Assembly: GCA_022450565.1 (NCBI GenBank)
Contig: JAKUOP010000007.1
Location: forward strand, 48,693 to 112,692
Direction of reading: 5' to 3'
DNA length: 64,000 nucleotides
DNA from: Candidatus Nitrosopelagicus sp.
GTDB taxonomy: Archaea > Thermoproteota > Nitrososphaeria > Nitrososphaerales > Nitrosopumilaceae
Under the pieces are notes generated by a model. The model was not told the origin of the DNA and did not search any database. It saw nothing but the letters and a program-made list of their open reading frames with translations. A program made the position numbers and the translations under genes. This document shows positions 49,000 to 58,610 of this stretch, piece after piece. Positions within the stretch are counted from its first letter, which is position 1. Every line of letters begins with the position of its first letter.

Positions 49000-50522
49000 C
49001 ATTAGGCTTTGTTATTGGTGAGTCAAAACCAACACTGGTCACGGCACAGACATCGAGGTCATTGCCAATAGGTGAATATGTCATTATTGATTCTCAAGAT
49101 GGAAAAATTGTTGGTTTGGCAGAGAAATCAGTTGTTTCAAGTGCAGCACTTGGTGACATCAAAAACTATGATGAGGCATTGGAAAGTATTGAAGTTGCGG
49201 AGTTGAACAAGCGTGACAAAAGTTACACTGCATCAATTCGAATATTGGGATTTCTGGAATCATTACAAAAAGGCAAGGCTATACTACCTGCAGTACCACC
49301 AATTCCTGGAACACAAGTCATAAAGGCAACAAAAGAAGACTTGGGTCAAATCTTTGGTCCTGAAAATAATGAGTGGATAAAGATTGGTAATCTGCTTAGA
49401 AACTCAGAAATAGATTCACTGATAAATTTGAACAAGATTGTTTCACGCCATGTCGGAATACTTGCTATGACTGGTATGGGAAAAAGTAATCTAGTTACAC
49501 TACTTGCAATGCAAATTGCAAAACTTGATGGAACTGTAATCATATTTGATTATCATAATGACTACTCTGATCTAAATATTCCAAAAATTAACGTCATTGA
49601 TGCAAAGATAAATCCAAGACTTTTGGAGGCTGATACCCTTTCAGATGTGCTAGAAATTAGAGAAAGTGCCGATGTACAACAAAGAATTTTGCGCCTAGCG
49701 TTTACTCCCGAAATTAAGGAATCTGCCAATTTCTGGGAAGCTTTAGATGAACAAGTGCAGTATATTGGTGCAAATCCAGAAAGAAAGGAAGATAGACATT
49801 CTGCTGACAGAGTTCAGGATAAAATTGATGATGCACGAAACAGAGCATCTGAGATACTTGATCCTGATATGACAAATCCAGTCGGTCTTATCAAAGAAGG
49901 AAGGTTAAACATTCTAAATGTCTCAGAGTTTACTGATAAACAGGCAAATGTTGCTATTTCGTATTATCTGCAAGAACTTTTAGCTGACAGAAAAGCTGCA
50001 GTTAATGCAAAGAGTGCAAAGTCAAAATTAAAAAGAAATTATAGATTTAACACGCCAATCTTTGTCATTATCGAAGAGGCACACGTATTCATACCTAAAA
50101 ATGAGGATGCCAAAGCCAAATACTGGGCAGGTAAAATTGCCAGAGAGGGAAGGAAGTTTGGTCTTGGCCTAGGAATTGTCTCACAGAGACCAAGAGATAT
50201 TGATGCTAATGTGCTTAGTCAAATGGGCTCACTTGCAGTAATGAAGATAGTTCAAGAGGATGACCAAAGACAAATTGCATCTGCTGCAGAATCAATTAGC
50301 CGTGAATTCATTTCACAACTCACTTCACTAAATATTGGTGATTCTGTGTTGGTTGGACAGTGGGTTAACCTTCCAGCAATTGTACATATTGATGAAGTAA
50401 AAGGAAAGACTATTGGTTCTGACCAGAATGCTGTTGGTGAATGGGCAGTAGCAAAAAAGATTGATGATGCAGGAACAAAATCTAGTCAAGACCTAGTTCA
50501 AAAAGATCTTCTAATGGATTGA
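48996..50522 (+). CDS. herA: HerA bipolar DNA helicase/translocase
   Basis: HVGILAMTGMGKSNLVTLLA, VIFDYHNDYSDL, IIEEAHVFIPK, SQRPRDIDANVLSQ. Confidence 0.96.
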   Translation: MTLGFVIGESKPTLVTAQTSRSLPIGEYVIIDSQDGKIVGLAEKSVVSSAALGDIKNYDEALESIEVAELNKRDKSYTASIRILGFLESLQKGKAILPAVPPIPGTQVIKATKEDLGQIFGPENNEWIKIGNLLRNSEIDSLINLNKIVSRHVGILAMTGMGKSNLVTLLAMQIAKLDGTVIIFDYHNDYSDLNIPKINVIDAKINPRLLEADTLSDVLEIRESADVQQRILRLAFTPEIKESANFWEALDEQVQYIGANPERKEDRHSADRVQDKIDDARNRASEILDPDMTNPVGLIKEGRLNILNVSEFTDKQANVAISYYLQELLADRKAAVNAKSAKSKLKRNYRFNTPIFVIIEEAHVFIPKNEDAKAKYWAGKIAREGRKFGLGLGIVSQRPRDIDANVLSQMGSLAVMKIVQEDDQRQIASAAESISREFISQLTSLNIGDSVLVGQWVNLPAIVHIDEVKGKTIGSDQNAVGEWAVAKKIDDAGTKSSQDLVQKDLLMD

Positions 50523-50568
50523 ATTTAGTTGATCGGAAATAATTTACAAAATAAGGTAGAAAACTAAC

Positions 50569-51702
50569 ATGATATTTTCACATATTTCTGATACACATCT
50601 TGGGTTGCAACAATATGGATTAGAGGAAAGAGAGCAAGACATCTATGATTCATTCAATCAAGCAATTGATATTTCAATAAAGGATAAAGTGGAGTTTGTA
50701 ATATTTGCTGGTGACATATTCCATACACCAAATCCAAACGGTAAGGCAATATTACAAATGGCAAATGCGCTAAAGAAATTAAAACAAAATTCTATTGAGT
50801 CATTCTTTATTCTAGGAGAGCATGACATTAGTAGAATTCGTGCTACACCTGTACCTTACGTATATCATAACTTGGAATTTTCAAAATATGTTGGAAGAGG
50901 GGAACCAGTTTTTTACAAAGATGTAATGATTGCAGGAATTGATAAAATAAGAAAAAACGAAATTACATCATTCGAGGAGAAATTTAGAAAACTTGACAGT
51001 ATAGCAAAACAGCACAATGGTCATAAAATTCTTGTACTACATCAAGGAATTACTGAGATTAACCAGTTTGCTGGAGAGTTAAACGCTTCTGATCTGCCAA
51101 AAAACTTTACTTATTACGCCATGGGACACTTGCACGACAAACTTGTAAAAGACTTTGACCAACTTGGAGGACCACTCGTATACCCAGGTTCTACTGAGAT
51201 GACAACAAGTGAGGGAATAAAAGAAACTGAGAAAGGATTCTTTGAGGTTGATATTTCATCAAATGAGGCTAAACCAACTTGGATTAAACTGGATACTAGA
51301 CCACAATTCTCTACAAAAGTTGATTTTGAAGGATTTGACAATTCCATGACTGAAATAATAGAAAAAATAGGCATGTTTGACAAAAAACCAGTAATTGAGA
51401 TTAAGATACATGGAAAAAATGCTGAAAGAGATGTAATAGAAGCAAAAATTTCCCAGATAATTCCAAAAACATTACACTGTTCATGGAAGATATCACAAAG
51501 TGATGATGGCACCTCTGTTCTTCTAGATAGACCAGCAAGAATAGATGAAGAATTATTCAAACTTGCAGTTAATGCCTTAAAATCAGAAAAACTTGCAGGA
51601 TTTGCAGTCAATGATTTACTTCCACTTTTATCAACAAATCAACTTGATCAGGCAACTCAACTGGTAATTGAAAACTTTGAACTGTATAAGGAGAAAAAAT
51701 GA
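50569..51702 (+). CDS. mre11: Mre11 nuclease
   Basis: SHISDTHLGLQQYGLEEREQDIYDSF, FAGDIFHT, LGEHD, YYAMGHLHD, GSTEMTT. Confidence 0.96.
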   Translation: MIFSHISDTHLGLQQYGLEEREQDIYDSFNQAIDISIKDKVEFVIFAGDIFHTPNPNGKAILQMANALKKLKQNSIESFFILGEHDISRIRATPVPYVYHNLEFSKYVGRGEPVFYKDVMIAGIDKIRKNEITSFEEKFRKLDSIAKQHNGHKILVLHQGITEINQFAGELNASDLPKNFTYYAMGHLHDKLVKDFDQLGGPLVYPGSTEMTTSEGIKETEKGFFEVDISSNEAKPTWIKLDTRPQFSTKVDFEGFDNSMTEIIEKIGMFDKKPVIEIKIHGKNAERDVIEAKISQIIPKTLHCSWKISQSDDGTSVLLDRPARIDEELFKLAVNALKSEKLAGFAVNDLLPLLSTNQLDQATQLVIENFELYKEKK

Positions 51703-53780
51703 TAAAAAGTATTGAGTTAGTTGATTTCCTGTCACATTCTGACACAAAACTACAGTTTGATGATGACACAAGTGTATTTGTTGGACAGAATGGTGCTGGT
51801 AAATCAAGCATTATTGATGCAATTACATTTGCATTGTTTGGTAACCACACAAGAAAAAACAATAAGAGCTTAATCAGACGTGGGGCAAATCAGGGATTTG
51901 CTAGGATTGAATTCTCTGCAAATGGAAAAAACTATCAAGCCTTAAGAAAAATTAATTCAAAGGGAGAACTTATTGCACAATTCTCGGAGGAGATCAATGG
52001 TAGTTTAAAAATAATTGCTGAAGGAGAAAGAAAGCAATTTGATGAATCAATGACAGTACAAATTGAAAAGACACTTGGTATTGATTTTGAGAAATTAAAG
52101 ATTGCATCAATTGTTCAACAAGGCGAACTTGATACAATCATAAAAGCAAAGCCAAAAGAATTCAAGGAATTATTGAATGCAATAATCGGTATAGATAGAT
52201 TAGATACTGCACTAAGTTCAATGAGAACTGTACAAAAAGATTTCAGAACCCATATACAGAAAAAACTTGGTTATGATGACACACAGGTACAACTTATTGA
52301 AAATCAAATCACTGAGTATGAGAATGAATCCAAAAATGCCAAACCAAGATTGGAAAAACTTGTAACAGAAAAAGAGAAAATTAGGGGATTAATCTCGAAT
52401 CTTGAGGAAGAAATCGAGACTAATGCTTCAAAAGAGTCACAGTTGAAAGAACTAGATTCCAGAAAAAATGAATTAATTTCCTATGTCAGAGACATAATAA
52501 AATCAATCCAGAGGGAGGTTTCAGAAAAAGAACAAACAGTAAATGAGTGTAAACCATGTTTTGCTGTATCTAGAAATACGGAGGAACTACAGCTTGAGAA
52601 TAAGAAAAATCAGAAAGACCTTGTGGCAATAGAAACTGAACTTAACGATTTAGAGAAAAAACAGGTAAGATTGGAAGAACATGAAGATCTTGCTGAGAGA
52701 CTAGAGTTGAAGGATGGCAAATGTCCTGTTTGTGACTCTTCTGTTGATCATCTAAATCCATTATTCCAAAAAGAGCACATAGTAACTGAGATTGCAGTTA
52801 TACAAAGGGACATAGCTCAATTAGAAACTGAAAGAGCAAAGCTAATAGAAAAATCAGAAAAACTTGAAGATGAGTTAGAAGAATCAAAAGAAGCTGAAAC
52901 AATACTAAAAACTCATAAAATTACCGATGAGTCACAGCTTGAAGAAATTGTTGCTGAAATCAAAATTAAAACAAAACAGATTCAAAAAATACCTATCACA
53001 GTTAACTCTGGTCAACTTGTTGAGGCTGCAACATTAGATTCTCATGCAAAAACTCTCTATGAGAGTATTGCATCACTTGAAAAATCAACAGAAGGATTTG
53101 ATCAAGAAGCATTTCTGAAAATGAAAGAATCTCTACATGATTACAGAAATGAATTAAGCCAAATTGATCAAGAATATGGAGAGATTTCTGGTAACAATAA
53201 AAAAATAAGTTTGAAGCTTGAAAAACTTGGAACGATATTAAAAGATCTCAAACATGTTCATGGTTATGTTGGAGAACTTGAGGAAATACAAAATTCTGTT
53301 TACAACCGTGATGGTCCTGTAGGAAAAAGTCTAAGATCATGGGCATTGGAAGTTATCTCAGTGAAAGCCTCAGAATACTTGGAGAAACTAAATACAAAAA
53401 TTCAGAGAATTTCATTATCAGAGAAAAATACAAAAATAGACATTACATGCTATTCAAGAAATACCACTCTTGAACTTGAATCACTTAGTGGAGGTGAACA
53501 AGTTAGTATCGCATTAGCGCTTAGATTGGGTATGGCTCATCTTCTTGGTGCGTCAAATCTCAACTTCATGATACTTGACGAGCCTACAACACATCTAGAC
53601 TCAGAACGAAGAAAATCACTAGTAAATGTTCTATCCCAACTTACAAACATCAAACAAAATGGCTCGTCAATGCAATTCATAATCATAACTCATGATGCTG
53701 AAATCTTTGATGACTCTTCAGTTGAAAACATATACAAATTCGAACCTTCACAGAACGGAACTATAGTTTCTGCTCTTTAG
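51699..53780 (+). CDS. rad50: Rad50 ATPase
   Basis: VGQNGAGKSSIIDAITFALFG, zinc hook GKCPVCDSS, LSGGEQVSIALALRL, LDEPTTHLD. Confidence 0.96.
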   Translation: MIKSIELVDFLSHSDTKLQFDDDTSVFVGQNGAGKSSIIDAITFALFGNHTRKNNKSLIRRGANQGFARIEFSANGKNYQALRKINSKGELIAQFSEEINGSLKIIAEGERKQFDESMTVQIEKTLGIDFEKLKIASIVQQGELDTIIKAKPKEFKELLNAIIGIDRLDTALSSMRTVQKDFRTHIQKKLGYDDTQVQLIENQITEYENESKNAKPRLEKLVTEKEKIRGLISNLEEEIETNASKESQLKELDSRKNELISYVRDIIKSIQREVSEKEQTVNECKPCFAVSRNTEELQLENKKNQKDLVAIETELNDLEKKQVRLEEHEDLAERLELKDGKCPVCDSSVDHLNPLFQKEHIVTEIAVIQRDIAQLETERAKLIEKSEKLEDELEESKEAETILKTHKITDESQLEEIVAEIKIKTKQIQKIPITVNSGQLVEAATLDSHAKTLYESIASLEKSTEGFDQEAFLKMKESLHDYRNELSQIDQEYGEISGNNKKISLKLEKLGTILKDLKHVHGYVGELEEIQNSVYNRDGPVGKSLRSWALEVISVKASEYLEKLNTKIQRISLSEKNTKIDITCYSRNTTLELESLSGGEQVSIALALRLGMAHLLGASNLNFMILDEPTTHLDSERRKSLVNVLSQLTNIKQNGSSMQFIIITHDAEIFDDSSVENIYKFEPSQNGTIVSAL

Positions 53781-54265
53781 CCGCCAGTGAGTTTCGCAAA
53801 TTTTTCATTTTTGCTTAGAGTTTTCATGAACTCCAGATTCGAAAGTGCAACTACTGCAGAATGTCGTACAGACTCCTCTGGATCATTGAGTGCTTTCTCT
53901 AAAACATCAGAACCACTTTTTGAACCTACCACACCCAATGCCACTGCTGCCTCATGTCTTACAAACATACTAGGATCATTTGCAGTTGCATCCTCTAAAG
54001 GCACAATTCCGCTGTTATAACACATCTGACCTAATGAGAATGCTGCTTCATGACGAACAAGTTCGTTTGGATCCTCTTTGAGAACTTTAGCCACATACTG
54101 AACTTTGTCTTCACCACCTATGTCTACTAGAATACATGTTGCCCTACATCTTACAACATAGTCATCATGATCAAGTAGTTTTACAAAATACTCTGTATCC
54201 TGTTTTTCATAGCGTGATTCCATCTCTGCAAAGAGATCTATTCTAGATTGTGGAACTACTTCCAT
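53777..54265 (-). CDS. HEAT-repeat protein
   Basis: Tandem EDPNELVRHEAAFSLGQ / NDPSMFVRHEAAVALGVVG / NDPEESVRHSAVVALSNL. Confidence 0.88.
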   Translation of the reverse strand: MEVVPQSRIDLFAEMESRYEKQDTEYFVKLLDHDDYVVRCRATCILVDIGGEDKVQYVAKVLKEDPNELVRHEAAFSLGQMCYNSGIVPLEDATANDPSMFVRHEAAVALGVVGSKSGSDVLEKALNDPEESVRHSAVVALSNLEFMKTLSKNEKFAKLTGG

Positions 54266-54317
54266 GCTTAGACTCTTTTCAAGTCCTTTTTAATTCTATT
54301 TTTGTAAAACGCCAGTT

Positions 54318-55007
54318 ATGTTTTTAATAGAAAAAACAATGGAATCTATCATGGTAACCATCGGAGAAAAATCACCAAACCTCAAAATCTCAAAATGGGT
54401 TCAGGGGATGGATACAAATCTTGACAAAGAGGAAGACAATGTAAAACTGGTTGAAGTTTTTCAGGTAAATTGCCCAGGATGCTTCATTTATGGAATTCCT
54501 GAAGCGATTAATATTTACAATAAATACAAGTCAGAAGGATTGACTGTCCTTGGACTGGCTACAGCGTTTGAGGATTATGACAAAAATACGCTTGAAAACC
54601 TAGAATTGCTACTTAGCACTGGTGAAGTAATTGGGGATACAAAACAAGGTTTATCCCAATACAATCAGCTTAATGATGGAAAATTGCAGTATAAGATTCC
54701 ATATCCAGTTGCAATGGATTCATTAGTAAAAGAGAACGGCGAACCATCCCAAGAAAAAATGAACGCATTCATCAATAATCAAATTCCAAACTTTGACTCA
54801 CAGCCTCAAGAGTATAAAGATAAAATCTACGATAGAGTGAAAGAATATTACAAGTCAAAAGAGTTTTCTGCTGAAACATTTGAAATGTTTTCTTTACAAG
54901 GTACACCATCAACAATACTAGTAGATAGGAAAGGAATTCTACGTGACGTTTCATTTGGTCAGAACGCTAACTTAGAATCTATGGTTAAAACATTGATTGG
55001 TGAATAA
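54318..55007 (+). CDS. TlpA/thioredoxin-like redoxin
   Basis: VFQVNCPGCFIYGIPEA (CPGC), SLQGTPSTILVDRKG. Confidence 0.82.
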   Translation: MFLIEKTMESIMVTIGEKSPNLKISKWVQGMDTNLDKEEDNVKLVEVFQVNCPGCFIYGIPEAINIYNKYKSEGLTVLGLATAFEDYDKNTLENLELLLSTGEVIGDTKQGLSQYNQLNDGKLQYKIPYPVAMDSLVKENGEPSQEKMNAFINNQIPNFDSQPQEYKDKIYDRVKEYYKSKEFSAETFEMFSLQGTPSTILVDRKGILRDVSFGQNANLESMVKTLIGE

Positions 55008-55499
55008 CTAATAGTTCAGTCTTTTAAAACGCTTCAAAATAACTATAATTCCAATTAGTGACGTAGCCAGTACGATTGGTGCTACTTCTGCAAATTCTGG
55101 GAGATATGTTGTCCCAATGATCTCAAGTGTATGCTTGCCTGTACCTTCAAATTCAATAGTAATAAAGGAATTATTATCATCTATGTTAAAACGAGGAAAT
55201 ATCTCCGAGCCATCTAGTAGAAATGTAAATTCACCATTAATCAAATTTTTAGGAATTAAAATTTCGAGTAGATTGTAATCGAGTGAACTATCAATATAGA
55301 ATGTAATCATCTTCCTATCTTTATCAAATGAAAGATCTGTAACATCAAGATTCCCTGTAGCCTCTACTGGAAAATCATACCCGCCGGTTGGAACAATGAA
55401 TGTGTGTTTTAATCCTGTGCCTTCTTCAGACAATACAAGTCCTAACGCGGAAGGTATTGTAATTATCATTGATAAAAGTAATATGAAAAATACTTTCAT
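55008..55499 (-). CDS. Secreted protein with PEFG-CTERM-like sorting signal
   Basis: Signal peptide; C-terminal LPEFAEVAPIVLATSLIGIIVILKRFKRLNY. Confidence 0.78.
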   Translation of the reverse strand: MKVFFILLLSMIITIPSALGLVLSEEGTGLKHTFIVPTGGYDFPVEATGNLDVTDLSFDKDRKMITFYIDSSLDYNLLEILIPKNLINGEFTFLLDGSEIFPRFNIDDNNSFITIEFEGTGKHTLEIIGTTYLPEFAEVAPIVLATSLIGIIVILKRFKRLNY

Positions 55500-55969
55500 T
55501 ATGCTACACTAGATAGCACTCTTTTTCTCAGCTCTTTATCTTTTTTGATTCTTGGATGTGATGCATCAGCAAGAATGACCTCATACCAATAATGCATTCC
55601 GTCTTTATAGATAAAATATGAACCTAAAAGACTCATGTTTGGATATCTTTCTAGAACTCTTCGTTCAGCAACTTGTCTCATATTTACTGCTGCTTTAATT
55701 CTAGTAACACCAAGATGCTTTGGCCTTCTACCACCAGTTGGTCTCTTTTTTCTCATTCCGCCTGTACCAACTCTCATTCGAACTACTATGATTCCTTGTT
55801 TTGCCTTGTAGCCAAGTCGTCTTGCTCTGAGAATTCTACTAGGTTTTTCGATTCTGGTTACTGCGTCCTGTTTTCTCCATGAAACAACCCTGTCCCGAAG
55901 TTCGGGTGAGTTTTCTTTCCATAGTTTTAACCAAATTTTGTCTTGGGCAGTATTCATAGTTAAAGTCAA
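55499..55969 (-). CDS. Ribosomal protein L15e
   Basis: RILRARRLGYKAKQGIIVVRMRVGTGGMRKKRPTGGRRPKHLG; YWYEVILADASHP. Confidence 0.95.
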   Translation of the reverse strand: MTLTMNTAQDKIWLKLWKENSPELRDRVVSWRKQDAVTRIEKPSRILRARRLGYKAKQGIIVVRMRVGTGGMRKKRPTGGRRPKHLGVTRIKAAVNMRQVAERRVLERYPNMSLLGSYFIYKDGMHYWYEVILADASHPRIKKDKELRKRVLSSVA

Positions 55970-56059
55970 AAATCGCCCTTAATATTCGTATTAGGTATTA
56001 AAAAAACTCAAACCAAAATCAAAATGATTTATAATTAGTTTCAGGATTTTTTTGGTTAA

Positions 56060-56719
56060 ATGTTTAAAATTATGATATTAGTTTTAATGGTGTTTTCTGT
56101 TTCAGTTTTGACGACAAGTGCCTTTGCACAAAACGTTCCAACAGCAGAAATTATTATTTCATCTGAGACATACAAGTTTGGTGACAAATTGGAATACCAA
56201 ATTGCTGTCTCAGAAGTGACCAATGAGAATGCAGTTGTATACATTACAGATGAATCTGGTGTTAGAAGTAATTTATTTACTATTCCAATTCAGATAGAAA
56301 ATACAATTGTCACTGCACAGTTTCCTTTTGACAGTATAGTTTGGAAGGAAGGACGATATATTTTAGAATTGGAATATTCTGGTGCAAGTTCCACTACCGA
56401 ATTTTATCTAGTAGATGATGGAACTACTAATCTTCCATTTTGGATACGAGACATAACAAAGATGTGGGTTGGTGATGAAGCAACTGACAAAGACTATGTA
56501 AGAAATGTGATTAGTCAGCTTATTGAAGAAGGAATAATTGACAAGTATTATCAATCAGAGCTGGATGAAAATGTAATTCTAATTCCAGAGTGGTACAAGA
56601 CAGTAGCAGGGTGGTGGGCATTGGGATATATATCAGATACAGAACTTGTTAATAATTTAAAATTTTTACTTGAAGAGAATATCATAATTATTTCTGATAT
56701 ACAGTTACAAGAAAACTAA
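56060..56719 (+). CDS. Secreted protein with two tandem PxWxKxxAGWW-type modules
   Basis: Signal peptide; LPFWIRDITKMWVGDEATDKDYVRNVISQLIEEGIID and IPEWYKTVAGWWALGYISDTELVNNLKFLLEENIIII. Confidence 0.7.
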   Translation: MFKIMILVLMVFSVSVLTTSAFAQNVPTAEIIISSETYKFGDKLEYQIAVSEVTNENAVVYITDESGVRSNLFTIPIQIENTIVTAQFPFDSIVWKEGRYILELEYSGASSTTEFYLVDDGTTNLPFWIRDITKMWVGDEATDKDYVRNVISQLIEEGIIDKYYQSELDENVILIPEWYKTVAGWWALGYISDTELVNNLKFLLEENIIIISDIQLQEN

Positions 56720-57430
56720 TCAGTTCTTTTCTGGTGGAATTTCTTTATTACTTCTTTTGCCTATTCCCCATAGAATTAGTAATACTGCCAATCCAATACC
56801 CATAGCACCAAACATACCGTAGATTAATGGTGATGAATCAATTGGGGTTGATTCGATAATTGGATTTTCAAGAACACATACACCGTCCTCAAGAATTGTC
56901 CCTTCTCCACATTGCTCTTCTAATATGGAAATTATTTCTGCTTCTTTTTCTGCTTCTGCCTGCTCTATGGCTTCTTCTTCAGCTTCAACTTGAGCTTGAA
57001 CTTCAGCCTCTTTTTCTAAAATATATGAAACACCTGCAATCTCACTTCCAATAATTTCAATTTCCTCAGTGCCAGGATCAACTAAGAATGATATACTTCT
57101 ATGAGAATCATCTTTGGTTTCGGTAAATGATAATTCATCGCCATCAACAAGTACAAAGAAGTCATCATCTTCAGAGCCTAATTTAGCATCAAAAAAGTTT
57201 CTTTCAAAATTAAATTCTAATTCTCCCCCACTACCTACTACTTCTACTTCAAAAATTAACGAGATGAAGCCCATATCTGCTGTAACAGATCTTATTTCCA
57301 CATTACTGGATGTATACTCGATATCATATGTGGAATCACCTGTATTGACAGAGATTGAATCAGCAAACGCAGCAGGTACTAGTGCGAATATAGCAAAAGC
57401 CGCAATTGCAAATGCTGTTTTTTGGAACAA
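56720..57430 (-). CDS. Secreted/membrane-anchored hypothetical protein with EAEE-rich stalk
   Basis: Signal peptide; coiled Glu/Ala stalk; C-terminal TM LIYGMFGAMGIGLAVLLILWGIGKR. Confidence 0.7.
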   Translation of the reverse strand: MFQKTAFAIAAFAIFALVPAAFADSISVNTGDSTYDIEYTSSNVEIRSVTADMGFISLIFEVEVVGSGGELEFNFERNFFDAKLGSEDDDFFVLVDGDELSFTETKDDSHRSISFLVDPGTEEIEIIGSEIAGVSYILEKEAEVQAQVEAEEEAIEQAEAEKEAEIISILEEQCGEGTILEDGVCVLENPIIESTPIDSSPLIYGMFGAMGIGLAVLLILWGIGKRSNKEIPPEKN

Positions 57431-57432
57431 GC

Positions 57433-58365
57433 CTAGATAACGCCTCTAAGTATCTGTATTATTTTCTCTGCTATAACATTTGCAGCTAAAGACTGAGCTT
57501 CTTTTGTCTGAGCACCCATATGAGGCGTGGAAATGAAGTTTGGGAGCGCAGTAAGCTTGTTTGTTGTAGCAGGTTCAACTTCAAAAACATCCAACGCTGC
57601 ACCGCCAAGTTGTCCATTTTTTAATGCTTCATACAATGCTTCCTCATCTATTACACCACCACGTGATGTATTGATTATTCTCGCAGTGTTCTTCATTGAT
57701 GCCATTTTTGTAGAGTCAATCATATGTTTTGTACTGTCTAGTAGTGGAACGTGTAATGAAACATAATCAGAACTTGCAAGTAATGTGTCTATATCAGTTT
57801 TCATTAGACCAACTTCCTTTGAGAACTCATCATCAATTGGAACAACATCAAATCCAATGATATTCATATTTAATGCTCTAGCTAAACGACCCAACCGTTT
57901 TCCAATGTTACCTAAACCTACAATTCCAAGATATTTACCGCGGAGTTCGGTTCCCATCAATTCTTTTTTGATCCAATTACCATTTCTAACTTCTCTATCA
58001 GCTCTAGGAATTTCTCTTGCTAAAGATAACATAAGTCCAATAACCAATTCTGCAACTGCATTCATTGCACCCTCAACAGCATTAATTACTCTAATGCCTT
58101 TTTCTTTTGCAGCGTTTTGATCAATATTGTCCAGTCCAACTCCAACTCTAGCTATAATTTTGCATTTACTTGCTTTTTCAATCAAATCTTTGGTCAGTTT
58201 TGTTCTACTTCTAACAATTACAACATCAAAATTTTCAATCTTTTCTGAAATTTGTTCTGGAGTAATTTCTGGTTCATATGTTATCTTTAAACCATTTTTT
58301 TCTAAAATCTCATTTAAGGTAGGATTAACCTGGTCGCATATTAGTACAGACTGCTCAAGGCTCAT
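57433..58365 (-). CDS. serA: D-3-phosphoglycerate dehydrogenase-like 2-hydroxyacid dehydrogenase
   Basis: ARVGVGLDNID, LGIVGLGNIGKRLGRLARALNMNIIGFD, INTSRGGVIDEEAL, TPHMGAQT. Confidence 0.9.
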   Translation of the reverse strand: MSLEQSVLICDQVNPTLNEILEKNGLKITYEPEITPEQISEKIENFDVVIVRSRTKLTKDLIEKASKCKIIARVGVGLDNIDQNAAKEKGIRVINAVEGAMNAVAELVIGLMLSLAREIPRADREVRNGNWIKKELMGTELRGKYLGIVGLGNIGKRLGRLARALNMNIIGFDVVPIDDEFSKEVGLMKTDIDTLLASSDYVSLHVPLLDSTKHMIDSTKMASMKNTARIINTSRGGVIDEEALYEALKNGQLGGAALDVFEVEPATTNKLTALPNFISTPHMGAQTKEAQSLAANVIAEKIIQILRGVI

Positions 58366-58447
58366 GCAAGTCAGGATTTTTCATTTAATATAATTATTGT
58401 GAGTTAGATAGCATTACTAAAATTTGGTTGAGACTGACAGTAATTGT

Positions 58448-58552
58448 ATGGAAATCACTAATGATTTATTGTTTCAGGTTCTTCCAATAGTTTGTATTGT
58501 GGCGGCAGTGGGAATTTTAGTTGGAACAAGAGTCTGGATTATGTTCAAATAG
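58448..58552 (+). CDS. Putative 34-aa single-TM microprotein
   Basis: Hand translation MEITNDLLFQVLPIVCIVAAVGILVGTRVWIMFK. Confidence 0.45.
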   Translation: MEITNDLLFQVLPIVCIVAAVGILVGTRVWIMFK

Positions 58553-58610
58553 GCATAACCCAGTTTTTGAAAAGTTCAAAAAAAGAAGAAAAAAGGAAAA
58601 TAGAAAGAGT

